Position numbers and translations under genes: made by a program. From positions 558,001-622,000 of the forward strand of contig JASSKH010000042.1 in NCBI GenBank assembly GCA_031763025.1: a DNA stretch of 64,000 bases, written 5' to 3'. The notes beneath the pieces are model-generated. The model worked only from the letters and a program-made list of their open reading frames with translations. It had not been told where the DNA came from and made no database searches. Of this stretch, positions 36,601 through 47,754 are shown in pieces; position 1 is the first letter of the stretch; each line of letters starts with the position of its first letter. This DNA comes from Macrocystis pyrifera. Lineage: Eukaryota > Sar > Phaeophyceae > Laminariales > Laminariaceae.

Positions 36601-39600
36601 CATCTTTTGTTGGGGGTGGCATTTGGCCGCGGTACAGGAGGTTCAAGTGCAAATACGTGACGCGTTTCTATGTTGTGTTGTAGTGTCTCTGCGATAACAT
36701 TGTTCCATTGACGTTTTTGTCATGTTGACCCCACAGCAGCTGTACCAGTACAGTAGCACCGTTGCACAACCACGCGCGCAGCAGTAGGCGCCCATAACAC
36801 AAACACGATCAAAACTGTTCTTCGACCTGCTGTACGATCAACTTACGTCGCCATCGTTCTGTGATGACGTATGTATGTGCTGCTGTGTCGTGAGAGAGAC
36901 TGAGAGGACCACCAAAGAAGGGTTTCCTTTTAAAGCTCGCTCGATTGAAGAGATGTGGTCATCACAGGCCACTGAAATGCTCTCAATCCGTTCGTCCTAA
37001 ACCTCTCTTTCAGGGCTGGCGGGTGTGTCAGGCCATTTGACCCTCTCTTGTATCCTGACGTGTCTTATCTCAGGATCTCTTATGTTTGTGCACCCAATTC
37101 TGTAGCCTTTTTCATCGCTGTTCATTTAGGTTCGAAATGTGCAAATTACCTAGCCTGAAATTCTAGGTCCGACGAGCAAGCGGCGAAAAAAAAAAAACAC
37201 AGATGATAATACTCGTACCTGGTATACGTCGCGGGAAACGGTAATTCAAAAGATTGCTGGAGCTGGCGGTGAGTAACTGGTCATAGCATTTCTTGCGATA
37301 CGCAAATAGGCGTAGCGTCCCCTCTTCAGAAACGCCTTCATGATATGTTGGAAATCCTACCAGGTACTGTGGTGGAAATCGAGTTTATAAGCCTTAAATT
37401 CATGTAGCGTTTGTTACGTAACATTTTTCGTCTACATTTCCCTACAATGGCGTCGTCGGCAGGACGTGAGATTATGAAGAGCGAGGTCCGTGGTTCGATT
37501 CTCGCCTTCATCCCCCGAAAAAAAGGGGAAAAGGGGAATATCTCATGTTCAAGAACCTGTAAAACTCACTCACTTAGAAAACACCCAGGAAGGAACGATG
37601 AGAGCAATGCGATCATTGCATACTGAGTCCGGTACCGAAAAGTCGGAGGTAAAACTTGGAATAAGCCTTAAATTCATGTAGCGTTTGTTACGTAACATTT
37701 TTAGTCTACATTTCCCTACAGTATCAGATACTGAAAACCACGGACCAGTGGTTATTATAGGCAAGTCTAAAATAACACGGAGCAGTTGACGCCAGCTGTC
37801 TTCCTATCAAATCGCTGAAATAACGCGAACGACACAAGCCATGTTCCAATCAAATCGCTGTATTAATGCGAACCACGCGAAATCACGCCGCACACAAACA
37901 AAAAGAAGACAGATACAGCTCGCAGCTCGCACACCCGCAGTGACCTTCGATCTCGACACAGAATCAACCCACGGTCAATGAGCTTCGAACCGGGCAAGGC
38001 CAATGAGTGTAAATGATGGCCTCGAAGGTATCATGGCAGTCCGTGGTCTAGGGAGAGAGAGGTTGGCCACGGCGTCCTACGCTCTTTGATTAAATTTTCA
38101 AAAAGTTCTGTTTTATGCACATTGCGCGGCGCGGAATTAAAGTCCGCTCAAGCTGTCCCGTGACGTAGAAAATTTGCCGTGGTTATTCCGTTGCGGCAAC
38201 AGCGGTAACTAAAGCAAATGTGCGATTTTCTGGTGTTAACGGAGACCTTCGTCTCAAGCTTGGGGCAACATGTATCCTTGAAAAACCTGGCGCAAAAGTC
38301 GGCGGCTGATGTATACACTTCATTACCTGGTAAAACCCATTTTCGATTACTAACTACAGAGGTATCGTGTGCCTTTGATGTGCGTGCGTGCGTGCGACTT
38401 TTTTGTTTGCTCAGTGCCTACGAGGCTACTGTCCCCGCCGGACGCCAAGCTCTTATCAAGACGGATCTCTCCATCGCCATCCCTCCAAACACCTACGCGC
38501 GAATCGCCCCCCGATCCGGACTGGCAGTGAAGAAGATGATCGATGTCGGGGCGGGAGTCGTGGACTACGACTATCGTGGCCCTGTCGGAGTGGTGTTGTT
38601 CAACCACGGAAGCGAAGACTTCAAGGTCAACAAGGGAGACCGAGTAGCGCAGCTAATCTTGGAGCGCATCTGCATGGCGGATATCGAGGAGGTAAACCAC
38701 ATTTCCTGCATTCCGATTGTTGAGGCCACGGAGGATCTTACTCGCCCCTCCCATCGCCGGGGTTTCCAGGTGGCTATTAATCTCTAGACATTTTTTCGGT
38801 GCAGCCAATCTCGCCGCTATCTTGACACGCTGCTTTTGGGCCGTTCGTGCCTTAGCAGAGAGAGGGTGTATCAGCTTAATGTTCATCTACTCTTAATTAC
38901 CTCCAGATTGGTTATCTGCGATCCTGAACAGAGGCCTACACGTCGATTTTGGGTGCTGCAGTGGTCAAAAACCGGAAGACACAGAATGAGACAACGAAAC
39001 AACCCCAAGCTGAACGTTTGCATTTGACTTGCGGACAGACGCAGCTCCTCACAACCAACCACAGCCCCCGAAATTGAGGCATGCTCCTTACGGGGGTGTG
39101 TGTGAGGGCGTCGAGTGTGCCAGGCAGAAGTCGTAGGCAGCCAGAAATGAGTCACGAGGGTTTTTCGTGAGCTCGGAAGTTGCGAGCCAGCAGTACGAAA
39201 GACTCGCAGAATCACTAAATATTTTGTTTCACGCGCGGGAGCCTCTTGCTATTTTTGTAGTACGATAGTACGATGGCTACATCACCGATGAATAAACGGC
39301 TTTCACCAAACTTTGCTGGTCTCCTGGCGGATAATTTGAAGTACAGTACCAGGTAGTAACCTGGCGTTCCCATGAGAGGTTGTAAGTTATTGGGCCCCAA
39401 AAAGGGCTGAAAAGCTTTAAATTCACTGGGTTTGCAGCAGTTTTCAGAAATTTAGAAAACGGGTTTTTTTTCCAACTATTATTACCTTTGCTCTATTCCC
39501 AAGGCGTTTGTATTATTTGACGAAACGCGTACGTGCGACTACTCGACATCATATTACTGAGAGATCCGCCGCGGCCTAACCGAATCGCGCCCTGCTTCTG

Positions 39601-39906
39601 CAGTTGATGGCGCTGACCGAATCGTTTGGTACATTCTGATGTGCTGGTGTCTTTGCCTACTGTAGACCAGTCAACCGTAACGGCATCATGCGTCCTTGAT
39701 TGACATACTAAAAATATTAGTGTCTCTTTGCATTCGTGCATTTTCAGGTCACGGAGCTATCTGAGACAACGAGAGGAAGCGGGGGGTTCGGTAGCACCGG
39801 CGTTGCGCGCAGCACACTGGGAACTTCTGCGGTGCCAAGCGACGCCAAACGCCCAAAGGTAACTAATTCCCGATTCCGATTCAACCAGACGAGGTTTACG
39901 CGTTTC
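30651..39906 (+). CDS. DUT: dUTPase (dUTP diphosphatase), possible mitochondrial leader
   Basis: Hydrolyses dUTP to dUMP and pyrophosphate, keeping uracil out of DNA and supplying dTMP synthesis; the family works as a trimer. Exons: 30651-30847, 38415-38691 and 39748 onward. Phases agree: GCGAG|T gives Ala-Ser, and GAG|GTC is phase 0. All five motifs are present: AAGFDLASAYE (motif 1, split by intron 1), PRSGLAVK (2), [17 protein letters not shown] with the catalytic Asp (3), [12 protein letters not shown] (4), and [10 protein letters not shown] (5, in exon 3). ATG 30741, in a good context (acagccATGGcg), gives a nuclear-length form. The in-frame ATG at 30651 adds 30 residues rich in Arg, Ala and Ser with no acidic residue ([20 protein letters not shown]...), a likely mitochondrial leader. 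Reading through exon 3 ends at TAA 39904-39906 (about 210 residues). A donor at 39858|gtaact would instead join two further in-frame exons (40372-40476 and 41423-41545). Confidence 0.9.
31298..33205. mobile_element. 1,908-bp TIR element with palindrome array, 8-bp TSD (hAT-like, non-autonomous)
   Basis: The left end reads ACACCTCGGATAACGTAACA... from 31298 and the reverse complement of the right end reads ACACCTAGGATAACGTAACA... from 33205, matching at 21 of 23 positions. Flanks are TGATAATT (31290-31297) and GGATAATT (33206-33213), an 8-bp target duplication with one difference. Eight-base duplications are typical of hAT elements, though P-type is possible. The interior has no coding frame. 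It is packed with short palindromes of the form TAACANNNTGTTA (for example 31372, 31414, 31624, 31670, 31910, 31943, 32661, 32747, 32878, 32962) and with TIR-like GGATAACGTAACAC or its inverse. Around 32460-33000 a unit of about 90-126 bp is visible, beginning near GTACGTTATCC. A different GGGGATA/TATCCCC-rich insert interrupts the array at about 32195-32350. Confidence 0.78.
34066..34400 (+). repeat. Dispersed repeat R5, inverted partner at 38905-39230
   Basis: Landmarks GCTCGCAACTTC, CCTCGTGA, GCGCACCCGATACCCTCACA, CCTCAATTTCG, TGTGAGGAGCTG, TGCAAACGTTCAG, GACCACTGCAGCACC and TGTAGGCCTCT recur in order on the opposite strand at 38905-39230. The two copies straddle dUTPase exon 2 (one in intron 1, one in intron 2), so they could pair in the transcript. 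Confidence 0.75.
36294..36395. mobile_element. 102-bp MITE, TA target duplication
   Basis: Terminal inverted repeats TTACGGGGGGCCATAGTA / TACTATGGTCCCCCGTAA (the right end reads GTTACTATGG), flanked by TA on both sides (36292-36293 and 36396-36397). The interior, AGGACCAAATGTTGG...TATATAGGTTTTTGTG...ACCGTAGGTCC, is shared with copies at 49343-49446 and 57418-57522. The TA duplication and inverted ends point to mobilisation by a Tc1/mariner-type transposase. Confidence 0.88.
37391..37725 (+). mobile_element. tRNA-derived SINE unit flanked by a 57-bp direct repeat
   Basis: A tRNA-like part at about 37447-37517 carries GTCGGCAG (D-arm-like) and GTGGTTCGATTCTC (B box). The body shares CATGTTCAAGAACCTGTAAAA and a final AATAAGCCTTAA with the SINE family at 23887-25250. 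The sequence CCTTAAATTCATGTAGCGTT...CATTTCCCTACA occurs at 37393-37446 and again at 37671-37722 with one or two differences, giving about 1.2 copies of a 278-bp tandem unit. Confidence 0.6.
37763..38120 (+). repeat. Dispersed repeat R4, copy 1 (copy 2 at 63322-63700)
   Basis: Shared landmarks in both copies: GGCAAGTCTAAA, CAGTTGACGCCAGCT, TCCTATCAAATC, CGAACCACGCGAAATCACG, GGCTCGCAGCTCGCACACCC, GACACAGAATCAACCCACGG, CCAATGAGTGTAAATGAT, CCTCGAAGGTATCA, AAAAGTTCTGTTTT. It lies in dUTPase intron 1, just upstream of exon 2. Confidence 0.8.
38905..39230 (-). repeat. Dispersed repeat R5, copy 2 (in dUTPase intron 2)
   Basis: Reverse-complement partner of 34066-34400 with the same landmarks. The two copies enclose exon 2 (38415-38691) with about 4.5 kb between them. 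Confidence 0.75.
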
Positions 39907-40371
39907 TAATTGCCACCATCCACGTACAGTACGTCCATACTCGACTCACGAAACAAGTTTTACAAGACTTCCGTGCACCATAACACCGCCGTGGCACCAT
40001 CGGCGAAAGTTTCTTGTTTTTTGTAGCCGTGTGGGTGACATGGTTGCGCCCGCATGTAGTTTTTTGTGTATTATGAGTAGTCTGAAGTATTTGCTGCTCT
40101 CTACATATCATTAGTTATTTACCGCAATCGGAGCGGCCATTCCGTCTTGTCGAATTCTCGCATCAAAGGAGGCTATATTATACAGGAACAAGCTGTTATC
40201 ATGCCGCCGGTCTCGATGTTGCATACACAGCGCCCCAAAGGAAATAGATGAAGAACTGCGTCCTCATCAGCCTGTAAGTGAAGCCGTCGATGTTTCTCTC
40301 GTATATAATCGGTTGTTGTTTTCTTTCGCTGGCTTGCCATTCGTTGTTGCTGCTGAATACTCGCTGTGCAG

Positions 40372-41545
40372 CTCCCGGAAACAAGCGGTGGCGACAAGAT
40401 ATACATGCTTCTCGGGTGCATTGACCGCGCGTCGCAGGCGTTGGGTTTGGAGACTGATGCTGATCTTGTAGTAAAGGTGAGCCTGTATTTCAGTTCAACA
40501 GGGTGGCGAAATACTCGTGGTGGACCAGGCGCTAAGTTGGTTGGCGCGATGCGCAATCGGCACGGCCGTGCATCCGGCGCTGATATTGAAACCAGAAGCG
40601 ACATAGCTGGAAAACTGTACATTGCAAACAATAAAAAACACATAAACGTATTGCCAAAGGGTGCAAGTAGGTGATGACGCCGATAACATAGGTCAGTTGG
40701 CTTTGTTCGTTTAGAGTCAAGCGCATGATGCCTTGGTTTCATTGGACCCATCGGGAACGTGCATCAGTCACGATTTAGGTTTCGATAGGTGATGGGATGT
40801 CAGCGGTGGTGTCAGCTTGCTTCTTTGTAACGGATACGGCAGTGGGGATGAAATACGAAGGCGTCATTCGTGCTTCATAATCTCAAGATAGGATACGTGG
40901 CTCTCGCCGATGATAGGAATTCGCGCTGGTGGGATATTTTATAGGGATTCGCGCTGGTCGGACGGCGCGGATCTCCGGCTTCACCCAGCTCAAAAGGGTG
41001 CCCTATATTTTCAATAACAAGTACTGTAAACGGACACCGAAAATGTTTCAAATGAGAATATACAGTAGTGGAAACTCGAATCATTCATTGTTAGTCGGCT
41101 GTATATATTAGCATCTTGCTTCGTTCCAAACAATATGACCATATGTTCGTAGTGTCGTAATTTCGAGACGCAGATGGAGCAATGCTGTGGGGCTTTCTTG
41201 TTTTCTGCGTGCAAAAACGACGGCCTTTACCGGCGTGATCCACTTGTTATGATGATACCTCTTGAATACCAAAATAATTCGACATGGCGACACGGGGTCG
41301 GTTCGCATCACTCCAAACTATATATGTGAGCTCGTGGAACGAGACAGCCGATATTTTCTATCCTTCATTCGGTTGAGACGCTGCCTCTGTACCACGTCCC
41401 GTGCGTACCCTGTGTTTGACAGTTGCGGCGCGAGGTGATGTCAGATAGTGTCTCTGTGGTGGCACCTAAGCTAGAGGGTGCTCTGAAGAATTACGCGGAT
41501 ACTGGAGACAAGGGGGCTCTCCTGCTCACCCTGAACTGCATATAA
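40372..41545 (+). CDS. Two further in-frame exons: dUTPase C-terminal extension or separate gene
   Basis: Exon 40372-40476 (35 codons, ctgtgcag|...|gtgagc) and exon 41423-41545 (40 codons plus TAA, tttgacag|...). Both are phase 0, matching the phase-0 donor at the end of dUTPase exon 3 (39858|gtaact), and they read KIYMLLGCIDRASQALGLE and VVAPKLEGALKNYADTGDK. They look like genuine helical coding sequence. Spliced on, they would add about 75 residues after motif 5, where dUTPases normally stop. I do not recognise a domain. They could equally belong to an unidentified neighbouring gene with its start elsewhere. Confidence 0.5.
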
Positions 41546-42121
41546 TGGGGTCAAGAGCGGGACAGGCCCAACACGAAAGGGTTGCCAGGGGTGACACATC
41601 AGGGCGAACAAAGTCAAACCGCGTGTTACCGCCATCCTTGGCTCGGATTGCCACCCGTACGTACGCCCCAAATTCTACTGCTACTGTAGTATAAACCAAG
41701 GAATGCCATTGCAAGGTGCAAGTACAGAGAAGGGAAGGGATTGTCCTACCCGCAGGTTTCCTGTTGGTCAACTTTAATATGTGATTGAAGAAATCCTAAA
41801 CGACTTGCGGCGTTGAATCATAACGCTCTATTATTGCAGCCAGTAGGAATGTGTACAACTACACAATAGGTAGGCGTCTCTCTTGTTCCGTAGTTGATGT
41901 GGTTGAAGCAAAAAACTGGCGTGTGCACTCAGTGCAACCCTCGAGGTCGTCCATGTTTGGAACCTCGCTGGAATATTAAAAGAAAAAACAGTCAAGCTGA
42001 CTGATGTTGAAGATCAGCAAGTAGCGAAGGTAGAACGCGCTCCAACGTCACCGTGGCGAATTTGATATTCGTGGTGCACCGCTGACACGAAATGATGGGC
42101 GGAAATGCTGAACCAGCATCC

Positions 42122-42329
42122 TCACTTATGCTGCTCTGGTGATGGCCGTGTGTGCAACGTAAGCCCGTGCATATCGGCGATCTCGGCCTTCAGAGCGTCC
42201 TTCACCATGCGATGTTGTGCCACCAGACCCTTTCCGCGAAATAGTGGCGACTCGATCTCGATTTTGTACATGCTTCCACAACCCCCAGATATATCTTGAA
42301 CCACAGCCTTCGATGCCTCCACCTTAGAC
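42122..42329 (-). CDS. BolA-family protein (BOLA3-like), last exon
   Basis: Minus-strand exon starting after an acceptor tctgacag and ending at TGA 42124-42122. It reads [11 protein letters not shown], then [33 protein letters not shown] and [10 protein letters not shown]: the BolA fold from its first strand to the end. The Cys of GGCG and the His of AQHRMV match the positions that bind a [2Fe-2S] cluster with monothiol glutaredoxin in BOLA3-type proteins, which help insert Fe-S clusters in mitochondrial enzymes. The usual N-terminal helix and any transit peptide must be in upstream exons at higher coordinates, which I could not identify. A candidate basic leader (MLRRRSLISSRRISW) lies on this strand near 44890 but cannot be joined. 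Confidence 0.85.
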
Positions 42330-42912
42330 CTGTCAGACGTAAACCAAGGCAGGCGGCTCACACTCGTTGATCGTCCCAATCGCGGCCAGTATTCTAGTGA
42401 ACGTCTGTTTGCGGTTGAGGGTAATAAGGTAAGGGTGCCATTCCTTATACAGAAGCAAGGTTGAAAACCAAACTCACAATATGTACGCGCGCGCAGCGCA
42501 TGCCTTGTATGATATGCCTCGTCCAGCAATACGAGCAGGCACGAGTGCCGTATGCGTTGTTGGAAATAAACGGTACTAGTAGTCTCTTCCTGCAATGTCT
42601 GCGGTTCGTGCCGTTTTCTTTAGACTTTTGAATACATCTTTGTTTATTTCCGATAATTAACTCTGGACTCGCTGGTTTGGTACACTGTACACCGCTGATT
42701 TGGCCCTTCCGCGTAATATTCTGCAAGCAACGCGTCCAAATTGGCTTCCGCCTCGCCGAGCCGCGCAGAACGATACACCCCTCCCCCAAAACCCTCTCAT
42801 GTTCTGAAAGCAGCCGCGCTTCGATCTCTTTTCGTTTGGATGGCCCCGGTGCTTCCGTGTGTTATTATTTTTTTCTTTTCCATGATCACTTTTACTTTCC
42901 AGCTGAACTCGT

Positions 42913-42935
42913 TTACGGGGGACCATAGTAGATTG
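42913..42935 (+). mobile_element. Solitary MITE terminal repeat
   Basis: TTACGGGGGACCATAGTA followed by unrelated sequence. The upstream ATCACTTTTACTTTCCAGC matches the sequence next to the composite copy at 54786-54804. Confidence 0.6.
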
Positions 42936-43379
42936 TTATTGGCCTCGATGAAATGCATTCCAGCGCTGTTCTCAGTTTGGTTGTCTTTTTTCTTTGTGAA
43001 GTCGCAGTCGGTTGGTCATAGTCGTACAACAGTAAATTGGAAGGTATTTAATCGTCCCGGTCCTCACTTTCACCGACATACCTGGTAGTCGTACAGCAGT
43101 AATGGTCAGGGGTATCTAGAGAACGATAATTATTTAGTATGAACTGCACAGCGGTCCTTACTTTGACGGACACAGTAGTGGTACAGCAGTAAATGGCCAG
43201 GCATTTAAGGAACGTTAACTAAAAATCAATTCAAAACTACATCGCATCTTCATGGTATTGCCATAGTACACGGCGTACAGCTCAAGGTTCCACAATTCAC
43301 ATTAGGTTCATCAGCATAATATCGTCTGATCTATCCAACGCATCTGTTGGTTGATCTCTAAAGGTACAGACGCAGCTGG

Positions 43380-43690
43380 CACGGGAATGTGTGGCTGACT
43401 CCAGACATGGCACGGAACTCCTCTTATATTACATCCTCGCTGCCGAGTTGACTCGCCTCATATGCAGTATAGAGTTACACCTGACGAGTGGCATTGGTGG
43501 GCACACATTACCCTACTGCCAGAATCCCTTTCCAGCATGGAACTCCCCAATCTACCATGGATCTTATTTGTCGTGTTTCTGAGTACAATAAACATCCCCC
43601 CTACTTTCCAGCATGGAAACTCCCCCAATCTACCATGGATCTTATATGTCGTGTTTCTGAGTACAATCGACATCCCCCCTACTCATTGTA
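43380..43690 (+). repeat. Dispersed repeat R6, copy 1 (copy 2 at 46845-47105)
   Basis: Shared: TTGATCTCTAAAGG, GACGCAGCTGGCACGGGAAT, GGCTGACTCCAGACATG, GAGTTGACTCGCCTCATA, GAGTTACACCTGACGAGTGG, CCAGCATGGAACTCCCCAAT and CTACCATGGATCTTAT. Copy 1 also carries a tandem duplication of its last part (about 75 bp, 43534-43683). Confidence 0.8.
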
Positions 43691-46010
43691 CACGACCATA
43701 CTAATATCCCCCCTGCTCCTGTGCATGATCAATATTCCCCCCGGCTCTGTACATGAAAATGTACGACATCGCAGGGCTGATATATCTTGATATTATAATC
43801 AACTCGAATCAAACTCAGAAAGGTCAAAAATCCACTCTGTAACTCAAAAATCAGATTCTTGGATCAACACTCAAATCCTCAAATCAGTACTCAAATGCTC
43901 AAATCATTCTGTCGCAAACACATGAAAGTCTCGAAATCCAATGCCAGGTAAAACGGCATTCTTCTCGGATCAGGTAAAACGGCATTTTCCGCGGAATTGG
44001 TCCAAAGATATTCAGTGGAATCTCGTCGACTTAGTAACAGTGACCTCCGGGGCCCTCCCCTCGCCAAACGCTACTGGTGTCTACAGACACACAATCATAA
44101 TCATTCGCATTGTCTCCAAGCGCACGCTCGAAAAGAACAACTTACGAATTCGGCGAGACTTGAACCCCCGACCCACCCTGGGGAACTATATAGCACTACC
44201 TGCTGACTACTCAGTCAGTACTGACTTTGAATTAAAGCACAAATTTTCAAGAACCGAAAAAAAATTAAACTCTCAATTTCCGAAGTACTACCCAAACCTT
44301 CCCTCCAAGTCAGAAAACATTGAATATGGACCGCACACGCCCCCAGGCGCTTCATAGTCTCATTTCAGCCTCGTCAAAAACCTCTCCCTCTACTTTATAG
44401 GGAGTTAATGCAAATCATGGAAAAAATCACAAAACAGTAGTCATGCTCATCGAAAGTAAAAATTAAGCTAAGAAAACGCTGGAGATCGCAAGGAACCCCG
44501 TCCCGCAAGGAACCCCGTTCCTCCCGACAAGAGTCTCCCCTTGTCCCCTACTCCAGCCATAGAAACACAGATCGCGACGGTAATGCGAGAGATAGCATAC
44601 ATCTCTTCCTCACTGAAATTTTATTCGACGTTGAAACTACTCGAAAAAACTCTAGTAACTCTCGCGGAATCCAAATCGACCAGAAAAAACAATTCCAAAG
44701 CACAAACAATGAAAATATTCATCCAGATTCACAGGCAACCACATTTCAATAAGAATCACCCCGATGCCCCGAACACTACTGCTGTTGCCTCCGCCGCGGC
44801 TTCCTCTCCGTCCGGTCTCATGGCGTCACCACAGCTCGGGTCATCCAGCTTATCCTCCTGGATGAAATCAAACTTCGCCTCCGCAGCATTGACCCGGCAT
44901 ACACAAGGGATGGGACGTGCATTCGAGCGATTAGGTCTGCATTGGGTGTTTCGCTCCTTTCACGCATTCACTGCTTGTAAACTCTTTGGTATTATAGTTC
45001 AACTTCTCAAATGCTACTGCAAATAAACAGTTACCTGTCGACGAGAATACCTGGTCCCACACTAAACCCATGTGTTCCACGACCACTATATACTTCAGTA
45101 CGTACTTGATGAACATATACAGCAGTAGTACTAAGTAAACTGTTTTCGTCTCAGCTCATACCCATAACTCTACCATCATCATCAGTAGTAACGGGGCAAC
45201 AGACGCTGGACGAGGGGGTGTTCCTCTACTCTGCAGTTCAGTCAGTATTTTACGCAAATCTGTGTCATGTATACTCTGATGTTTCGTTCTCAGCACTATA
45301 CTACTTCTGCTGCTGTACTCGTATAATTTATATTACTCCGTTCACAAATATCTTGCCTCTTGGAACGTAACAAGTAGCACGGGTCGTGCTACACAGCAGC
45401 TGCTACACATCAACCCGATAACTCAAAAACGAGTTACCCGCATGGAAAGATGTAAACACGTGAAACGCCGCAAACAGACGTGTTGGTGTGTTCAACACAT
45501 ACACCTCTTTCTGCTGTACTTGCTCGGTTCTGCCAGCATCAGACCAACGCAATGCCAAACTCAGCAATAGGGTGGGCTTATCAATACTCTTACTGTATGC
45601 TACGTAATGACTTCAAAAAGGTGCACATGGGCGAAGGGTGATTGTGCAGTCATTTAGCTCACATCATTCGCACGTATCCCAACTAAATTCTAGAGTGTTT
45701 TTACCCTTTTCATTTCATACTCGTACTCGTATCGATGCCCAACCAGAGCCCTCGACCAGTCAACCATAAAAAAAAAAGACACACGTCATAGTCCTGCAGT
45801 GTGTCTACAGGATAACTTCAGCGAGGGAAGCTATATATGTATACGTCTGTGCATCTCATTTCATTTTATAAAATTATGAAATAGATCAGCTGTGAGTTCC
45901 GCTTCCAACATTCCCAAATCTCAATCTCCAATGTTTGGAGATTATCTACCATTCTTAAATCGATACACAATCAATCTAAAAACGGAAATCACAGCAATCA
46001 ATCAACAAAG
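43691..46010. other. Stretch without a confirmed gene
   Basis: A plus-strand frame at 44541-45026 (161 residues) is the longest, but it has no recognisable domain. The minus strand near 44890 has a short basic leader-like frame (MLRRRSLISSRRISW) that could be a first exon of the BolA gene at 42122, though it cannot be joined. The rest is AT-rich with CAGCAGTA and TACCTGGT strings. Confidence 0.35.
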
Positions 46011-46310
46011 TCAAACGTGCCTGGTGGGGACATAAGTCCTTGCTGGTGGCGCCTCGGTCCCTTCTCTTTCATCGTCTCTCTTGGGGCAGCGCATCCTGTC
46101 GCGCCCGTGCGCTGATCCCGGACAGATGATGCAGACTCCTCCCCTGCGCCCATCTTCACTCTCTCCCTCGTCTCCTTCCTCGGGGGCAACGTCCCCCCCC
46201 ATCAACCACGTGCGGGCGTGGTGCTTCAGCAGTCCAGGCAGACGATTCTGCCACAACACTTTCAGCGTCGCTCCCGCGGTCTCCACCTTCCCTCCCGGCT
46301 CCTGCCGGCC
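46011..46310 (-). CDS. Possible coding exon, unrecognised
   Basis: A minus-strand frame reading LKVLWQNRLPGLLKHHARTW, an acidic stretch (VAPEEGDEGESEDGRRG) and a terminal THV-type end with TGA near 46011. The composition is protein-like and GC-rich compared with its surroundings. No partner exon or family was recognised, and the opposite strand is also open, so this is tentative. Confidence 0.25.
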   Translation of the reverse strand, partial: GRQEPGGKVETAGATLKVLWQNRLPGLLKHHARTWLMGGDVAPEEGDEGESEDGRRGGVCIICPGSAHGRDRMRCPKRDDEREGTEAPPARTYVPTRHV

Positions 46311-46844
46311 AAACTCCCTCTTTCATATATTATGATAGGTTCTACATCTACGTCGCCAGCGCGCAGCGAACCCACAGATTCAGGTAGATGCCTGGCTATC
46401 CCGGGGTGTTGCAGCAACGACGGTTGCGGCGGCGGCGGTGGTCACGGCGGCGGCGGTAACGGTGGTTACTGCATGCGCTTCATCGTCGCAGCAAAAGTGC
46501 AGCAATCCTCTGACTGCTGACGTTGCTGCTGGAGCTGCTGCTGCCACTGCAACTGCTACTCTCCAGCGCCTTCGCCACCAGTGCCGAGCGAATCTACCAG
46601 GTCCGGCTCAAACTTGGCCCTGCTGGGATCGCTGCTGCTTCTGGTGCGGCACCTCCTGCCTCTCCTTCTCACACACACGTCCTCTCCTCCAGGACCTCGA
46701 CCACTTCTTCAAAATACACACGCTGGCTCCCTGACGAAGCACATCATCTAAAAAGAATAGACATGCTGGAAGCAGATTCCCACCACTCTAGGTTGGCCTG
46801 GGCTACGCTTGCCAATAGAAGATCCCCGGCATTCACTAGTGTGT

Positions 46845-47105
46845 TGATTGATCTCTAAAGGCATAGACGCAGCTGGCACGGGAATGCGTGGCTGACTCCA
46901 GACATGACACGGAACTCTTATATTACATCCTCGCTGTCGAGTTGACTCGCCTCATACGCAGTATAGAGTTACACCTGACGAGTGGCATTGGTGGGCACAC
47001 ATTACCCCGATATCCCAATACCCTCCTGCCAGAATCCCTTTCCAGCATGGAACTCCCCAATCTACCATGGATCTTATATGCCGTGTTTCTGAGTACAATC
47101 AACAG
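46845..47105 (+). repeat. Dispersed repeat R6, copy 2
   Basis: Same orientation and landmarks as 43380-43690, with the last part present once and a short insertion after CACACATTACCC. It is followed by T-rich sequence. Confidence 0.8.
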
Positions 47106-47754
47106 CATCTCTCTTACCAAAAAACCTTTGGAGGCAAGTTTTTTTTTTTTCTATTTTTATTCCTCATTATAATTTTTATCTTTCGACTTGTTTTTTTTCG
47201 TGCTATCTCTTTCATGTGCATACTCTATTGGTACGTAACAATGTATTAATAGTATATCAGTCGCGTAGTTTTGTCACCGCAGAACTTGTATCACTCTACG
47301 AGTAGGATAAAAAAACCGGCACGGACACGGCTTGTGCTGGATGTCGACTTGAGAAAGAACGGTTTAGTATGACAGCCCGTGAAACCTGACGCATATCAAC
47401 CGGCTATAGTCTATCAACTATCATGCTACCCTTCAGGCCTACCTGGTACGGAGCACAGCAGTAGACAATGCATATACTTGAATCCAGAGTGCTACTCGAA
47501 TACCAACCTGCTGTGGCTAACTGGAGGGTGCTTCATCTTTTGTGCCTTGGTTGGCTAGTTATTTTCCATATACTACATTGTTACGTATGCAGTAAGCACA
47601 GAAATATGGGATACACAGCGGTCCTTACTTCGACGGACACAGCCGTACAGGCGTAAATGGCCAGGTATTTAAGGGATTAGTTACTGTAGTACCTGGTACG
47701 AAATACACAGCGGTCCAACACTTCGGTTTCAAATGAAGTGCTACCAGCCGCAGG

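Larger units (their letters stand above)
30848..38414 (+). other. dUTPase intron 1, 7,567 bp, filled with mobile elements
   Basis: Bounded by GCGAG|gtacga and tttgctcag|TGCC; the splice restores motif 1. It contains the 1,908-bp TIR element (31298-33205), a dispersed repeat (34066-34400, inverted partner at 38905-39230), a TA-flanked MITE (36294-36395), a tRNA-derived SINE unit (37391-37725) and dispersed repeat R4 (37763-38120, partner 63322-63700). The rest shows no gene; open frames at 35378-35870 are unsupported. Confidence 0.85.

Noticed and set aside
40173-40751. 192-residue minus-strand open frame
   Set aside because: It is antisense to the phase-consistent exon 40372-40476.
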